From Mesostigma viride (lineage: Eukaryota > Streptophyta > Mesostigmatophyceae > Mesostigmatales > Mesostigmataceae): 64,000 nucleotides of DNA. Below, one piece after another: positions 9,655-24,042 of the stretch; within the stretch, counting starts at the first letter, position 1, and each line of letters starts with the position of its first letter. Location of the stretch: positions 62,001-126,000 of the forward strand of contig RPFO01000197.1 in NCBI GenBank assembly GCA_009746045.1. Direction: 5' to 3'. The translations under genes and the position numbers were made by a program. Below the pieces are notes generated by a model, which saw only the letters and a list, made by a program, of their open reading frames with translations, was not told the origin of the DNA and ran no database searches.

Positions 9655-12600
9655 AGCACATGTACATACACCATGCACGCAAGGGCCGGCATGCACAGAA
9701 ACGTACATACACCGCGCACGCAAGGGGCTGCTGCACACACACGTACACACACCATGCACGCACGGGGCGGCTGCACACACACGTACATCCACTGCGCACG
9801 CAAGGGGCGGCGACTGCACACACATGTACATAAACCATGCACGCAAGGGGCGGCTGCACACACATGTACATCCACCGCGCACGCAAGGGGCGAGTGCAAC
9901 ACATGTACATACACCGCGCACGCAAGGCGGCTGCACACACAGGTACATACACCGCGCACGCAAGGGGCGGCTGCACACGCACGTACATACACCGCGCACG
10001 CAAGGGGCGGCTGCACACACACGTACATCCACCGCGCACGCAAGGGGCAACTGCACACACATGTACACACACCGCGCACGCTTGGGGCAGCTGCACTCAC
10101 ATGTACACACACCGCGCACGCAAGGGCGGCTGCACACACACGTACATCCACCGCGCACGCAAGGGGCAACTGCACACACACGTACATCCACCGCGCACGC
10201 AAGGGGCGGCTGCACACACACGTACACACACCGCGCACGCAAGGGGCAACTGCACACACATGTACACACACCGCGCACGCTTGGGGCGGCTGCACACACA
10301 CGTACCTACACCGCGCACGCAAGGGGCGGCTGCACACACACGTACATACACCGCGCACGCAAGGGGCAACTGCACACACATGTACATACACCGCGCACGC
10401 AAGGGGCAACTGCACACACACGTACACACACCGCGCACGCAAGGGGCAACTGCACACACACGTACACACACCGCGCACGCTTGGGGCGGCTGCACACACA
10501 CGTACACACACCGCGCACGCAAGGACCGGCTCCACTCACATGTACATCCACCGCGCAACCACGGGGCGGCTGCACACACACGTACATACACCGCGCACGC
10601 AAGGGGCAACTGCACACACACTTACACACAAAGCACGCTTGGGGCGACGGCACACACACATGTACATACACCGCGCACGAAAGGGGTGGCTGCACACACA
10701 CGTACACACACCATGCACGCAAGGGGCGACTGCACGCACAGGTACACACACCATGCACGCAAGGCGGCTGCACACACACGTACATCCACCGCGCACGCAA
10801 GGGGCGGCTGCACACACATGTACATACACCGCGCACGCAAGGGGCGGCTGCACACACACTGTACACACACCGCGCACGCAAGGGGCGAGTGCACACACAC
10901 GTACACACACCGCGCACGCAAGGGGCGGCTGCACACACACGTACACACACCATGCACGCAATTGCCGGCATGCACACACACGTACATCACACCGCGCACG
11001 CAAGGGGCAACTGCACACACATGTACACACACTGCGCACGCTTGGGGCAGCTGCACTCACATGTACACACACCGCGCACGCTTGGGGCGGCTGCACACAC
11101 ACGTACATACACCGCGCACGCAAGGGACGGCTGCACACACACGTACATACACCGCGCACGCAAGGGGCAACTGCCCGCACATGTACATCCACCGCGCACG
11201 CAATTAAGGGACGGCTGCACACACACGTACATACACCGCGCACGCAAGGGGCAACGGCACTCACATGGACATACACCATGCACGCAAGGGGCGGCTGCAC
11301 ACACACGTACACACACCGCGCACGCAAGGGGCGGCTGCACACACACGTACACACACCATGCACGCAATTGCCGGCATGCACACACACGTACATCCACCGC
11401 GCACGCAAGGGGCAACTGCACACACATGTACACACACCGCGCACGCTTGGGGCAGCTGCACTCACATGTACATACTCCGCGCACGCTTGCACGCAAGGGC
11501 GGCTGCACACACACGTACATACACCGCGCACGCTTGGGGCGGCTGCGCACACACGTACCTACACTGCGCACGCAAGGGGCGGCTGCACACACACTTACAC
11601 ACAAAATGCACGCTTGGGGCGACGGCACTCACATGTACACACACCGCGCACGCTTGGGACAGCTGCACTCACATGTACACACACCGCGCACGCAAGGGGC
11701 GGCTGCACACACACGTACATCCACCGCGCACGCAAGGGGCAACTGCACACACACGTACATCCACCGCGCACGCAAGGGGCGGCTGCACACACACGTACAC
11801 ACACCGCGCACGCAAGGGGCAACTGCACACACATGTACACACACCGCGCACGCTTGGGGCGGCTGCACACACACGTACCTACACCGCGCACGCAAGGGGC
11901 GGCTGCACACACACGTACATACACCGCGCACGCAAGGGGCAACTGCACACACATGTACATACACCGCGCACGCAAGGGGCAACTGCACACACATGTACAC
12001 ACACCGCGCACGCAAGGGGCAACTGCACACACACGTACACACACCGCGCACGCTTGGGGCGGCTGCACACACACGTAAATACACCGCGCACGCAAGGGGC
12101 GGCTGCACACACACGTACATCCACCGCGCACGCAAGGGGCAACTGCACACACATGTACACACACCGCGCACGCAAGGGGCAACTGCACACACACGTACAC
12201 ACACCGCGCACGCAAGGGGCAACTGCACACACACGTACACACACCGCGCACGCTTGGGGCGGCTGCACACACACGTAAATACACCGCGCACGCAAGGGGC
12301 GGCTGCACACACACGTACATCCACCGCGCACGCAAGGGGCAACTGCACACACATGTACACACACCGCGCACGCAAGGGGCAACTGCACACACACGTACAC
12401 ACACCGCGCACGCTTGGGGCGGCTGCACACACACGTAAATACACCGCGCACGCAAGGACCGGCTCCACTCACATGTACATCCACCGCGCAACCACGGGGC
12501 GGCTGCACACACACGTACATACACCGCGCACGCAAGGGGCTGCTGCACACACACTTACACACAAAATGCACGCTTGGGGCGACGGCACTCACATGTACAT

Positions 12601-14884
12601 ACACCGCGCACGAAAGGGGTGGCTGCACACACACGTACACACACCATGCACGCAAGGAGCGACTTCACGCACAGGTACACACACCATGCACGCAAGGTTC
12701 GGCTGCACACACATGTACATCCACCGCGCACGCAAGGGGCGGCTGCACACACATGTACATACACCATGCACGCAAGGGGCGGCTGCACACACCTGTACAC
12801 ACACCGCGCACGCAAGGGGCGAGTGCACACACACGTACACACACCGCGCACGCAAGGGGCGGCTGCACACACACGTACACACACCATGCACGCAATTGCC
12901 GGCATGCACACACACGTACATCCACCGCGCACGCAAGGGGCAACTGCACACACATGTACACACACCGCGCACGCTTGGGGCAGCTGCACTCACATGTACA
13001 CACACCGCGCACGCTTGGGGCGGCTGCACACACACGTACATACACCGCGCACGCAAGGGACGGCTGCACACACACGTACATACACCGCGCACGCAAGGGG
13101 CAACTGCCCGCACATGTACATCCACCGCGCACGCAATTAAGGGACGGCTGCACACACACGTACATACACCGCGCACGCAAGGGGCAACGGCACTCACATG
13201 GACATACACCATGCACGCAAGGGGCGGCTGCACACACACGTACACACACCGCGCACGCAAGGGGCGGCTGCACACACACGTACACACACCATGCACGCAA
13301 TTGCCGGCTGCACACACACGTACATACACCGCGCACGCAAGGGGCTGCTGCACACACACTTACACACACAATGCACGCAATTAGGGGCGACGGCACTCAC
13401 ATGTACATACTCTTGGGCGGCTGCACACACACGTACACACACCATGCACGCAAGGGCCGGCATGCACACACAGTATACACACACCGCGCACGCAAGGGGC
13501 GGCTGCACACACACGTACATACACTGCGCACGCAAGGGGCTGCTGCACACACACTTACACTCACCATGCACGCAAGGGGCGGCTGCACACACACGTACAT
13601 ACACCGCGCACGCAAGGGACGGCTGCACACACACGTACATACACCGCGCACGCAAGGGGCAACTGCCCGCACATGTACATCCACCGCGCACGCAATTAAG
13701 GGACGGCTGCACACACACGTACATACACCGCGCACGCAAGGGGCAACGGCACTCACATGGACATACACCATGCACGCAAGGGGCGGCTGCACACACACGT
13801 ACACACACCGCGCACGCAAGGGGCGGCTGCACACACACGTACACACACCATGCACGCAATTGCCGGCATGCACACACACGTACATCCACCGCGCACGCAA
13901 GGGGCAACTGCACACACATGTACACACACCGCGCACGCTTGGGGCAGCTGCACTCACATGTACACACACCGCGCACGCTTGGGGCGGCTGCACACACACG
14001 TACATACACCGCGCACGCTTGGGGCGGCTGCGCACACACGTACCTACACCGCGCACGCAAGGGGCGGCTGCACACACACTTACACACAAAATGCACGCTT
14101 GGGGCGACGGCACTCACATGTACACACACCGCGCACGCTTGGGGCAGCTGCACTCACATGTACACACACCGCGCACGCAAGGGGCGGCTGCACACACACG
14201 TACATCCACCGCGCACGCAAGGGGCAACTGCACACACACGTACATCCACCGCGCACGCAAGGGGCGGCTGCACACACACGTACACACACCGCGCACGCAA
14301 GGGGCAACTGCACACACATGTACACACACCGCGCACGCTTGGGGCGGCTGCACACACACGTACCCACACCGCGCACGCAAGGGGCGGCTGCACACACACG
14401 TACATACACCGCGCACGCAAGGGGCAACTGCACACACATGTACATACACCGCGCACGCAAGGGGCAACTGCACACACATGTACACACACCGCGCACGCAA
14501 GGGGCAACTGCACACACACGTACACACACCGCGCACGCTTGGGGCGGCTGCACACACACGTAAATACACCGCGCACGCAAGGGGCGGCTGCACACACACG
14601 TACATCCACCGCGCACGCAAGGGGCAACTGCACACACATGTACACACACCGCGCACGCAAGGGGCAACTGCACACACACGTACACACACCGCGCACGCAA
14701 GGGGCAACTGCACACACACGTACACACACCGCGCACGCTTGGGGCGGCTGCACACACACGTAAATACACCGCGCACGCAAGGGGCGGCTGCACACACACG
14801 TACATCCACCGCGCACGCAAGGGGCAACTGCACACACATGTACACACACCGCGCACGCAAGGGGCAACTGCACACACACGTACA
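9655..14884. repeat. 40-bp satellite array, segment 1 (about 131 units)
   Basis: Head-to-tail 40-bp units built on TGCACACACACGTACATAC followed by ACCGCGCACGCAAGGGGCGGC. Common alternatives are TGTAC for CGTAC, ACAC for ATAC, CCATGC for CCGCGC, CTTGGGG for CAAGGGG, and GGCAAC or GGCAGC for GGCGGC. The unit has no stop in any frame, so very long open frames arise on both strands; a 120-bp (40-residue) cycle in each shows they are by-products. The first bases match internal satellite near 19494, 21615, 28138 and 36368, so this is not a natural array end but the edge of the retrotransposon insertion. Confidence 0.95.
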
Positions 14885-15408
14885 TGTCTGAGGTTATGCC
14901 CACCTCTTGCCGTGTATTTATGCTAGGTAGTCTAGCCGTGTGCTATTCCAACTTATCGCATCACATTTTATAAAGTGGCGAGTGAGATATTTAGTGCCGA
15001 TGGTCCTATTCCGGCACTGAGCGTGCAATATGTGTGGCGATAATTAGAGTGGCCGTACCTATGTCCACGTCATGATGCGCCTGCACCTGTGCGCAGTACT
15101 TTCTAGAATGTGCACCGTATGCATGCATTCGACACCACTAGTGATGCTGACCTGTCATTTGTGCCAGCCGTTAGATTGTCGCCAAGGGTAGTGCCGACCC
15201 CATGCCACCGTGCATGATTTTAGGGTTGGCAACTCCACGAACTCTCCCCTTTTCCTTGCTAGCAAGTGACAATGTAGCAATTTAGGCTAATGGCTGCCCG
15301 ATGGCAAGGGCAATGCCATAGCCGTGCTGCCAATATGCGTTAATTAATTCTAATGAATTACGTCAATTATCATGTTGACCAAGTAACGCATTATACATAT
15401 TTTAAACA
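14885..15408 (+). repeat. 5' LTR of TRIM copy 1
   Basis: 524 bp with the canonical TG...CA ends. No difference from 16368-16891 was seen by eye, implying recent insertion or homogenisation. Confidence 0.88.
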
Positions 15409-15420
15409 TGGTATCGGAGC
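15409..15420 (+). promoter_or_regulatory. Primer-binding site (initiator Met tRNA type) of TRIM copy 1
   Basis: TGGTATCGGAGC immediately downstream of the 5' LTR differs by one base from TGGTATCAGAGC, the classic site complementary to the 3' end of initiator Met tRNA in plant copia elements. Confidence 0.8.
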
Positions 15421-16356
15421 TGATGGTTCATGGTCTTTCAGCCTTTGCCTGGCGAGCATTATTTTCTTCCCACCTCGAGGACGAGGTGTGCTTGCATCGC
15501 CGGCACTTTCGTTGGAGTTTCGCCTTTGCGCGAGTCTGGCCACGGCCGTTGTAGTCCGCCAAGCCATTTACGAGGACAGCGCAGCTAGCACTTGGTGCCG
15601 CTGGCGTTGCTGCCAGCAGACCTGGATTCGGTGTGTTGCATATATTTGCGTAAAACAGATTCGTGAGCACACCCGCAGCTGCCAGTGTGCATGGTGTGCA
15701 AGCGTTGACGCTGGATGCCTGAAGTCCGTGTTTGGTTCTGGGCGGGGACAGCCAACTTTTTTATTTTTTCGACGACAGCAAATTTATTGTTCCGGATGCT
15801 GATTCCGCTGCTGGCACAGTGAGCCGTGAGGATTCAAGCCCATTTTCGCAGAGTCTACGAGCTGATATCGCCTTCTATGGCAAGCGGCATTGATCCGCTA
15901 GACTATTATACTCGACTTTTTATGTCGAGCGCCCAGTGCCTGCCCGAGAGCCACGTGCCGTGAGCCCAGTGCCGGGAGAGCCCGTAAGAGCCGCTGAGCC
16001 AGGAGCCGCCGAGCCAAGGAGCCTAGAGCCAAGAGCCAGGGGGTGTATGAGCCGAGCGCCTTTTGTCGAGATTTCGTTGATAATCAGTTTGGATTATTTA
16101 TGACCTGCCGGCCATTGTTTTTTGTCATAGTTGAGCTAGTCCTTTGTTGGCCGTTGACCTGAAAGGACCTTCTCCTTGAGGGGGGGTGCCTGATTCCCCA
16201 TCTTTCTTGCTGGTACTGAGTTTGAACCTCCTTATCCCCACCATGGTTAGCCGTGTAAGGGGGGTATGCCAGGGTGTTTTGTACCCGGCTATCCTACCTA
16301 GTTATTGAGGGGGGAGAGGAAGGAGTGTCATGTTTCTTTTGAGCACGCATGAGCTG
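15421..16356 (+). other. Non-coding interior of TRIM copy 1
   Basis: A 149-codon open frame at 15353-15802 crosses the LTR boundary and matches nothing I recognise; I do not call it a gene. At 15947-16053 the pentamer GAGCC occurs 11 times in about 107 bp, a dense repeat that could fold or serve packaging (inference). Several G-runs (GGGGGG) lie between 16180 and 16315. Confidence 0.6.
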
Positions 16357-16367
16357 TGCAAGGGGGG
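16357..16367 (+). promoter_or_regulatory. Polypurine tract of TRIM copy 1
   Basis: GCAAGGGGGG followed directly by the TGTCTGAGG start of the 3' LTR, as required for plus-strand priming. Confidence 0.7.
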
Positions 16368-16891
16368 TGTCTGAGGTTATGCCCACCTCTTGCCGTGTAT
16401 TTATGCTAGGTAGTCTAGCCGTGTGCTATTCCAACTTATCGCATCACATTTTATAAAGTGGCGAGTGAGATATTTAGTGCCGATGGTCCTATTCCGGCAC
16501 TGAGCGTGCAATATGTGTGGCGATAATTAGAGTGGCCGTACCTATGTCCACGTCATGATGCGCCTGCACCTGTGCGCAGTACTTTCTAGAATGTGCACCG
16601 TATGCATGCATTCGACACCACTAGTGATGCTGACCTGTCATTTGTGCCAGCCGTTAGATTGTCGCCAAGGGTAGTGCCGACCCCATGCCACCGTGCATGA
16701 TTTTAGGGTTGGCAACTCCACGAACTCTCCCCTTTTCCTTGCTAGCAAGTGACAATGTAGCAATTTAGGCTAATGGCTGCCCGATGGCAAGGGCAATGCC
16801 ATAGCCGTGCTGCCAATATGCGTTAATTAATTCTAATGAATTACGTCAATTATCATGTTGACCAAGTAACGCATTATACATATTTTAAACA
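16368..16891 (+). repeat. 3' LTR of TRIM copy 1
   Basis: 524 bp, same sequence as the 5' LTR, followed by the target duplication GTACA and satellite. Confidence 0.88.
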
Positions 16892-19800
16892 GTACACACA
16901 CCGCGCACGCTTGGGGCGGCTGCACACACACGTAAATACACCGCGCACGCAAGGACCGGCTCCACTCACATGTACATCCACCGCGCAACCACGGGGCGGC
17001 TGCACACACACGTACATACACCGCGCACGCAAGGGGCTGCTGCACACACACTTACACACAAAATGCACGCTTGGGGCGACGGCACTCACATGTACATACA
17101 CCGCGCACGAAAGGGGTGGCTGCACACACACGTACACACACCATGCACGCAAGGAGCGACTTCACGCACAGGTACACACACCATGCACGCAAGGTTCGGC
17201 TGCACACACATGTACATCCACCGCGCACGCAAGGGGCGGCTGCACACACATGTACATACACCATGCACGCAAGGGGCGGCTGCACACACCTGTACACACA
17301 CCGCGCACGCAAGGGGCGAGTGCACACACACGTACACACACCGCGCACGCAAGGGGCGGCTGCACACACACGTACACACACCATGCACGCAATTGCCGGC
17401 ATGCACACACACGTACATCCACCGCGCACGCAAGGGGCAACTGCACACACATGTACACACACCGCGCACGCTTGGGGCAGCTGCACTCACATGTACACAC
17501 ACCGCGCACGCTTGGGGCGGCTGCACACACACGTACATACACCGCGCACGCAAGGGACGGCTGCACACACACGTACATACACCGCGCACGCAAGGGGCAA
17601 CTGCCCGCACATGTACATCCACCGCGCACGCAATTAAGGGACGGCTGCACACACACGTACATACACCGCGCACGCAAGGGGCAACGGCACTCACATGGAC
17701 ATACACCATGCACGCAAGGGGCGGCTGCACACACACGTACACACACCGCGCACGCAAGGGGCGGCTGCACACACACGTACACACACCATGCACGCAATTG
17801 CCGGCTGCACACACACGTACATACACCGCGCACGCAAGGGGCTGCTGCACACACACTTACACACACAATGCACGCAATTAGGGGCGACGGCACTCACATG
17901 TACATACTCTTGGGCGGCTGCACACACACGTACACACACCATGCACGCAAGGGCCGGCATGCACACACAGTATACACACACCGCGCACGCAAGGGGCGGC
18001 TGCACACACACGTACATACACTGCGCACGCAAGGGGCTGCTGCACACACACTTACACTCACCATGCACGCAAGGGGCGGCTGCACACACACGTACATACA
18101 CCGCGCACGCAAGGGACGGCTGCACACACACGTACATACACCGCGCACGCAAGGGGCAACTGCCCGCACATGTACATCCACCGCGCACGCAATTAAGGGA
18201 CGGCTGCACACACACGTACATACACCGCGCACGCAAGGGGCAACGGCACTCACATGGACATACACCATGCACGCAAGGGGCGGCTGCACACACACGTACA
18301 CACACCGCGCACGCAAGGGGCGGCTGCACACACACGTACACACACCATGCACGCAATTGCCGGCATGCACACACACGTACATCCACCGCGCACGCAAGGG
18401 GCAACTGCACACACATGTACACACACCGCGCACGCTTGGGGCAGCTGCACTCACATGTACACACACCGCGCACGCTTGGGGCGGCTGCACACACACGTAC
18501 ATACACCGCGCACGCTTGGGGCGGCTGCACACACACGTACCTACACCGCGCACGCAAGGGGCGGCTGCACACACACTTACACACAAAATGCACGCTTGGG
18601 GCGACGGCACTCACATGTACACACACCGCGCACGCAAGGGGCGGCTGCACACACACGTACACACACCATGCACGCAATTGCCGGCATGCACACACACGTA
18701 CATCCACCGCGCACGCAAGGGGCAACTGCACACACATGTACACACACCGCGCACGCTTGGGGCAGCTGCACTCACATGTACACACACCGCGCACGCTTGG
18801 AGCGGCTGCACACACACGTACATACACCGCGCACGCAAGGGGCGGCTGCACACATACGTACCTACACCGCGCACGCAAGGGGCGGCTGCACACACACGTA
18901 CATACACCGCGCACGCAAGGACCGGCTCCACTCACATGTACATCCACCGCGCAACCACGGGGCGGCTGCACACACACGTACATACACCGCGCACGCAAGG
19001 GGCTGCTGCACACACACTTACACACAAAATGCACGCTTGGGGCGACGGCACTCACATGTACATACACCGCGCACGAAAGGGGTGGCTGCACACACACGTA
19101 CATCCACCGCGCACGCAAGGGGCGGCTGCACACACACATACATACACCATGCACGCAAGGGGCGAGTGCAAAAACATGTACATACGCCGCGCACGCAAGG
19201 GGCAACTGCCCACACATGGACATACACCATGCACGCAAGGGGCGGCTGCACACACATGTACATCCACCGCGCACGCAAGGGGCGAGTGCACACACACGTA
19301 CACACACCGCGCACGCAAGGGGCGGCTGCACACACACGTACACACACCATGCACGCAATTGCCGGCATGCACACACACGTACATACACCGCGCACGCAAG
19401 GGGCGAGTGCGCACACACGTACATACACCGCGCACGCAAGGGGGGGCTGCACACACACGTACATACACCGCGCACGCAAGGGGCCAGTGCAAGCACATGT
19501 ACATACACCATGCACGCAAGGGCCGGCATGCACAGAAACGTACATACACCGCGCACGCAAGGGGCTGCTGCACACACACGTACACACACCATGCACGCAC
19601 GGGGCGGCTGCACACACACGTACATCCACTGCGCACGCACGGGGCCGGCGACTGCACACACATGTACATAAACCATGCACGCAAGGGGCGGCTGCACACA
19701 CATGTACATCCACCGCGCACGCAAGGGGCGAGTGCAAACACATGTACATACACCGCGCACGCAAGGACAAGGATGCACACACATGTACATACACCGCGCA

Positions 19801-22800
19801 CGCAAGGGGCGGCTGCACACGCACGTACATACACCGCGCACGCAAGGGGCGGCTGCACACACACGTACATCCACCGCGCACGCAAGGGGCAACTGCACAC
19901 ACATGTACACACACCGCGCACGCTTGGGGCAGCTGCACTCACATGTACACACACCGCGCACGCAAGGGGCGGCTGCACACACACGTACATCCACCGCGCA
20001 CGCAAGGGGCAACTGCACACACACGTACATCCACCGCGCACGCAAGGGGCGGCTGCACACACACGTACACACACCGCGCACGCAAGGGGCAACTGCACAC
20101 ACATGTACACACACCGCGCACGCTTGGGGCGGCTGCACACACACGTACCTACACCGCGCACGCAAGGGGCGGCTGCACACACACGTACATACACCGCGCA
20201 CGCAAGGGGCAACTGCACACACATGTACATACACCGCGCACGCAAGGGGCAACTGCACACACATGTACACACACCGCGCACGCAAGGGGCAACTGCACAC
20301 ACACGTACACACACCGCGCACGCTTGGGGCGGCTGCACACACACGTAAATACACCGCGCACGCAAGGGGCGGCTGCACACACACGTACATCCACCGCGCA
20401 CGCAAGGGGCAACTGCACACACATGTACACACACCGCGCACGCAAGGGGCAACTGCACACACACGTACACACACCGCGCACGCTTGGGGCGGCTGCACAC
20501 ACACGTAAATACACCGCGCACGCAAGGACCGGCTCCACTCACATGTACATCCACCGCGCAACCACGGGGCGGCTGCACACACACGTACATACACCGCGCA
20601 CGCAAGGGGCTGCTGCACACACACTTACACACAAAATGCACGCTTGGGGCGACGGCACTCACATGTACATACACCGCGCACGAAAGGGGTGGCTGCACAC
20701 ACACGTACACACACCATGCACGCAAGGAGCGACTTCACGCACAGGTACACACACCATGCACGCAAGGTTCGGCTGCACACACATGTACATCCACCGCGCA
20801 CGCAAGGGGCGGCTGCACACACATGTACATACACCATGCACGCAAGGGGCGGCTGCACACACCTGTACACACACCGCGCACGCAAGGGGCGAGTGCACAC
20901 ACACGTACACACACCGCGCACGCAAGGGGCGGCTGCACACACACGTACACACACCATGCACGCAATTGCCGGCATGCACACACACGTACATCCACCGCGC
21001 ACGCAAGGGGCAACTGCACACACATGTACACACACCGCGCACGCTTGGGGCAGCTGCACTCACATGTACACACACCGCGCACGCTTGGGGCGGCTGCACA
21101 CACACGTACATACACCGCGCACGCTTGGGGCGAGTGCGCACACACGTACATACACCGCGCACGCAAGGGGGGGCTGCACACACACGTACATACACCGCGC
21201 ACGCAAGGGGCCAGTGCAAGCACATGTACATACACCATGCACGCAAGGGCCGGCATGCACAGAAACGTACATACACCGCGCACGCAAGGGGCTGCTGCAC
21301 ACACACGTACACACACCATGCACGCACGGGGCGGCTGCACACACATGTACATCCACCGCACACGCAAGGGGCGGCTGCACACACATGTACATCCACCGCG
21401 CACGCAAGGGGCGAGTGCACACACACGTACACACACCGCGCACGCAAGGGGCGGCTGCACACACACGTACACACACCATGCACGCAATTGCCGGCATGCA
21501 CACACACGTACATACACCGCGCACGCAAGGGGCGAGTGCGCACACACGTACATACACCGCGCACGCAAGGGGGGGCTGCACACACACGTACATACACCGC
21601 GCACGCAAGGGGCCAGTGCAAGCACATGTACATACACCATGCACGCAAGGGCCGGCATGCACAGAAACGTACATACACCGCGCACGCAAGGGGCTGCTGC
21701 ACACACACGTACACACACCATGCACGCACGGGGCGGCTGCACACACACGTACATCCACTGCGCACGCACGGGGCCGGCGACTGCACACACATGTACATAA
21801 ACCATGCACGCAAGGGGCGGCTGCACACACATGTACATCCACCGCGCACGCAAGGGGCGAGTGCAAACACATGTACATACACCGCGCACGCAAGGACAAG
21901 GATGCACACACATGTACATACACCGCGCACGCAAGGGGCGGCTGCACACGCACGTACATACACCGCGCACGCAAGGGGCGGCTGCACACACACGTACATC
22001 CACCGCGCACGCAAGGGGCAACTGCACACACATGTACACACACCGCGCACGCTTGGGGCAGCTGCACTCACATGTACACACACCGCGCACGCAAGGGGCG
22101 GCTGCACACACACGTACATCCACCGCGCACGCAAGGGGCAACTGCACACACACGTACATCCACCGCGCACGCAAGGGGCGGCTGCACACACACGTACACA
22201 CACCGCGCACGCAAGGGGCAACTGCACACACATGTACACACACCGCGCACGCTTGGGGCGGCTGCACACACACGTACCTACACCGCGCACGCAAGGGGCG
22301 GCTGCACACACACGTACATACACCGCGCACGCAAGGGGCAACTGCACACACATGTACATACACCGCGCACGCAAGGGGCAACTGCACACACATGTACACA
22401 CACCGCGCACGCAAGGGGCAACTGCACACACACGTACACACACCGCGCACGCTTGGGGCGGCTGCACACACACGTAAATACACCGCGCACGCAAGGGGCG
22501 GCTGCACACACACGTACATCCACCGCGCACGCAAGGGGCAACTGCACACACATGTACACACACCGCGCACGCAAGGGGCAACTGCACACACACGTACACA
22601 CACCGCGCACGCTTGGGGCGGCTGCACACACACGTAAATACACCGCGCACGCAAGGGGTGGCTGCACACACACGTACATCCACCGCGCACGCAAGGGGCG
22701 GCTGCACACACACGTACATACACCGCGCACGCTTGGGGCGGCTGCACACACACGTACCTACACCGCGCACGCAAGGGGCGGCTGCACACATACGTATACC

Positions 22801-23366
22801 TACACCGCGCACGCAAGGGGCGACTGCACACACATGTACATCCACCGCGCACGCAAGGGCCGGCTGCACACACACGTACACACACCATGCACGCAAGGGC
22901 CGGCTGCACACACACGTACATACACCGCGCACGCTTGGGGCGGCTGCACACACACGTACACACACCGCGCACGCAAGGGGCAGCTGCACACACACGTACA
23001 TACACCATGCACGCAAGGGGCTGCACACACACTTACACACACCTTGCACGCAAGGGCCGGCATGCACACACACCGGCATACACCGCGCACGCAAGGGGCG
23101 GCTGCACACACGTACATACACCGCGCACGCAAGGGGCGAGTGCACACACACGTACACACACCGCGCACGCAAGGGGCGGCTGCACACACACGTACACACA
23201 CCATGCACGCAATTGCCGGCATGCACACGCACGTACATCCACTGCGCACGCAAGGGGCAACTGCACACACATGTACACACGCTTGGGGCGGCTGCACTCA
23301 CATGTACACACACCGCGCACGCAAGGGCCGGCTGCACACACACGTACATCCACCGCGCACGCAAGG
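16892..23366. repeat. 40-bp satellite array, segment 2 (about 162 units)
   Basis: Same unit as segment 1. It contains higher-order blocks of about 3.6 kb: the marker GGACCGGCTCC followed by CGCAACCACGGGG appears near 16952 and 20525. It is almost the same, base for base, as 33771-40246, shifted by 16,879 and later 16,878 bp; the one-base change is a G-run (7 against 6 G near 19440 and 36320). Confidence 0.93.
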
Positions 23367-23572
23367 AGTTACGTTAAATAGTGTCGGAACCTTTTGCCGC
23401 CTGAGGCAAATCGGTCCGTAACACTATTTTGCCCGGAATAACCACTTCCGAGCACCCAAGTTAATTCGGCCGAATTAACTTGGGTGCTCGGAAGTGGTTA
23501 TTCCGGGCAAAATAGTGTTACGGACCGATTTGCCTCAGGCGGCAAAAGGTTCCGACACTATTTAACGTAACT
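23367..23572. repeat. Palindrome P1 of the foldback cluster (206 bp)
   Basis: Two 103-nt arms meet at CGG|CCG with no loop; the pairing looks perfect throughout. It could extrude as a cruciform. Confidence 0.9.
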
Positions 23573-23704
23573 AAAACCTGGCCTCGTGGAGGGGGGACGA
23601 AGAGCCCGAGACATCCGCCTAGGCCGCTGAGCACGCACCACTAAATGCGCCGGAGCTGCCTCAGTGAGGATTCGAACCCCTGACCTCCAAGGTGCACAGG
23701 TTTT
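23573..23704 (-). repeat. Spacer U1 (132 bp) with a tRNA 3'-half-like, B-box-like sequence
   Basis: On the minus strand GGAGGTCAGGGGTTCGAATC continues into a candidate acceptor strand CTGAGGC plus A. GGTTCGAATCC fits the Pol III B-box consensus. The spacer ends are AAAACCTG and CAGGTTTT, inverted relative to each other. No matching A-box or 5' half is seen, so this is a tRNA-derived fragment at most. Confidence 0.5.
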
Positions 23705-23910
23705 AGTTACGTTAAATAGTGCCGGAACCTTTTGCCGCCTGAGGCAAATCGGTCCGTAACACTATTTTGCCCGGAATAACCACTTCCGAGCACCCAAGTT
23801 CATTCGGCCGAATTAACTTGGGTGCTCGGAAGTGGTTATTCCGGGCAAAATAGTGTTACGGACCGATTTGCCTCAGGCGGCAAAAGGTTCCGACACTATT
23901 TAACGTAACT
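23705..23910. repeat. Palindrome P2 of the foldback cluster (206 bp)
   Basis: As P1, with two arm substitutions (GTGCCGG for GTGTCGG at the left end; AGTTCATT for AGTTAATT near the centre). Confidence 0.88.
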
Positions 23911-24042
23911 AAAACCTGGCCTCGTGGAGGGGGGACGAAGAGCCCGAGACATCCGCCTAGGCCGCTGAGCACGCACCACTAAATGCGCCGGAGCTGCCTC
24001 AGTGAGGATTCGAACCCCTGACCTCCAAGGTGCACAGGTTTT
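23911..24042 (-). repeat. Spacer U2 (132 bp), same orientation as U1
   Basis: Same sequence as U1, including the minus-strand B-box-like GGTTCGAATCC. Confidence 0.6.

Larger units (their letters stand above)
14885..16891 (+). mobile_element. TRIM-like miniature LTR retrotransposon, copy 1 (2,007 bp)
   Basis: Two 524-bp LTRs, which I read as identical, flank 959 bp. A primer-binding site TGGTATCGGAGC directly follows the 5' LTR, and a purine tract GCAAGGGGGG directly precedes the 3' LTR. The flanks GTACA (14880-14884 and 16892-16896) are a clean 5-bp target duplication within the satellite. No gag or pol is encoded, so it must be moved by another element's enzymes. The LTRs start TGTCTGAGG and end TTTTAAACA, so the enzymes are unlikely to be those of the copia-type element at 1705-9654, whose LTR ends and leader differ. 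Confidence 0.88.

Noticed and set aside
9655..14884. CRISPR array
   Set aside because: The repeats are contiguous 40-bp units with internal variation and no unique spacers, and the context is eukaryotic with no cas genes.
15353..15802. 149-codon TRIM frame
   Set aside because: It crosses the LTR/primer-site boundary, has no recognisable motif and is present only because the duplicated element is identical.
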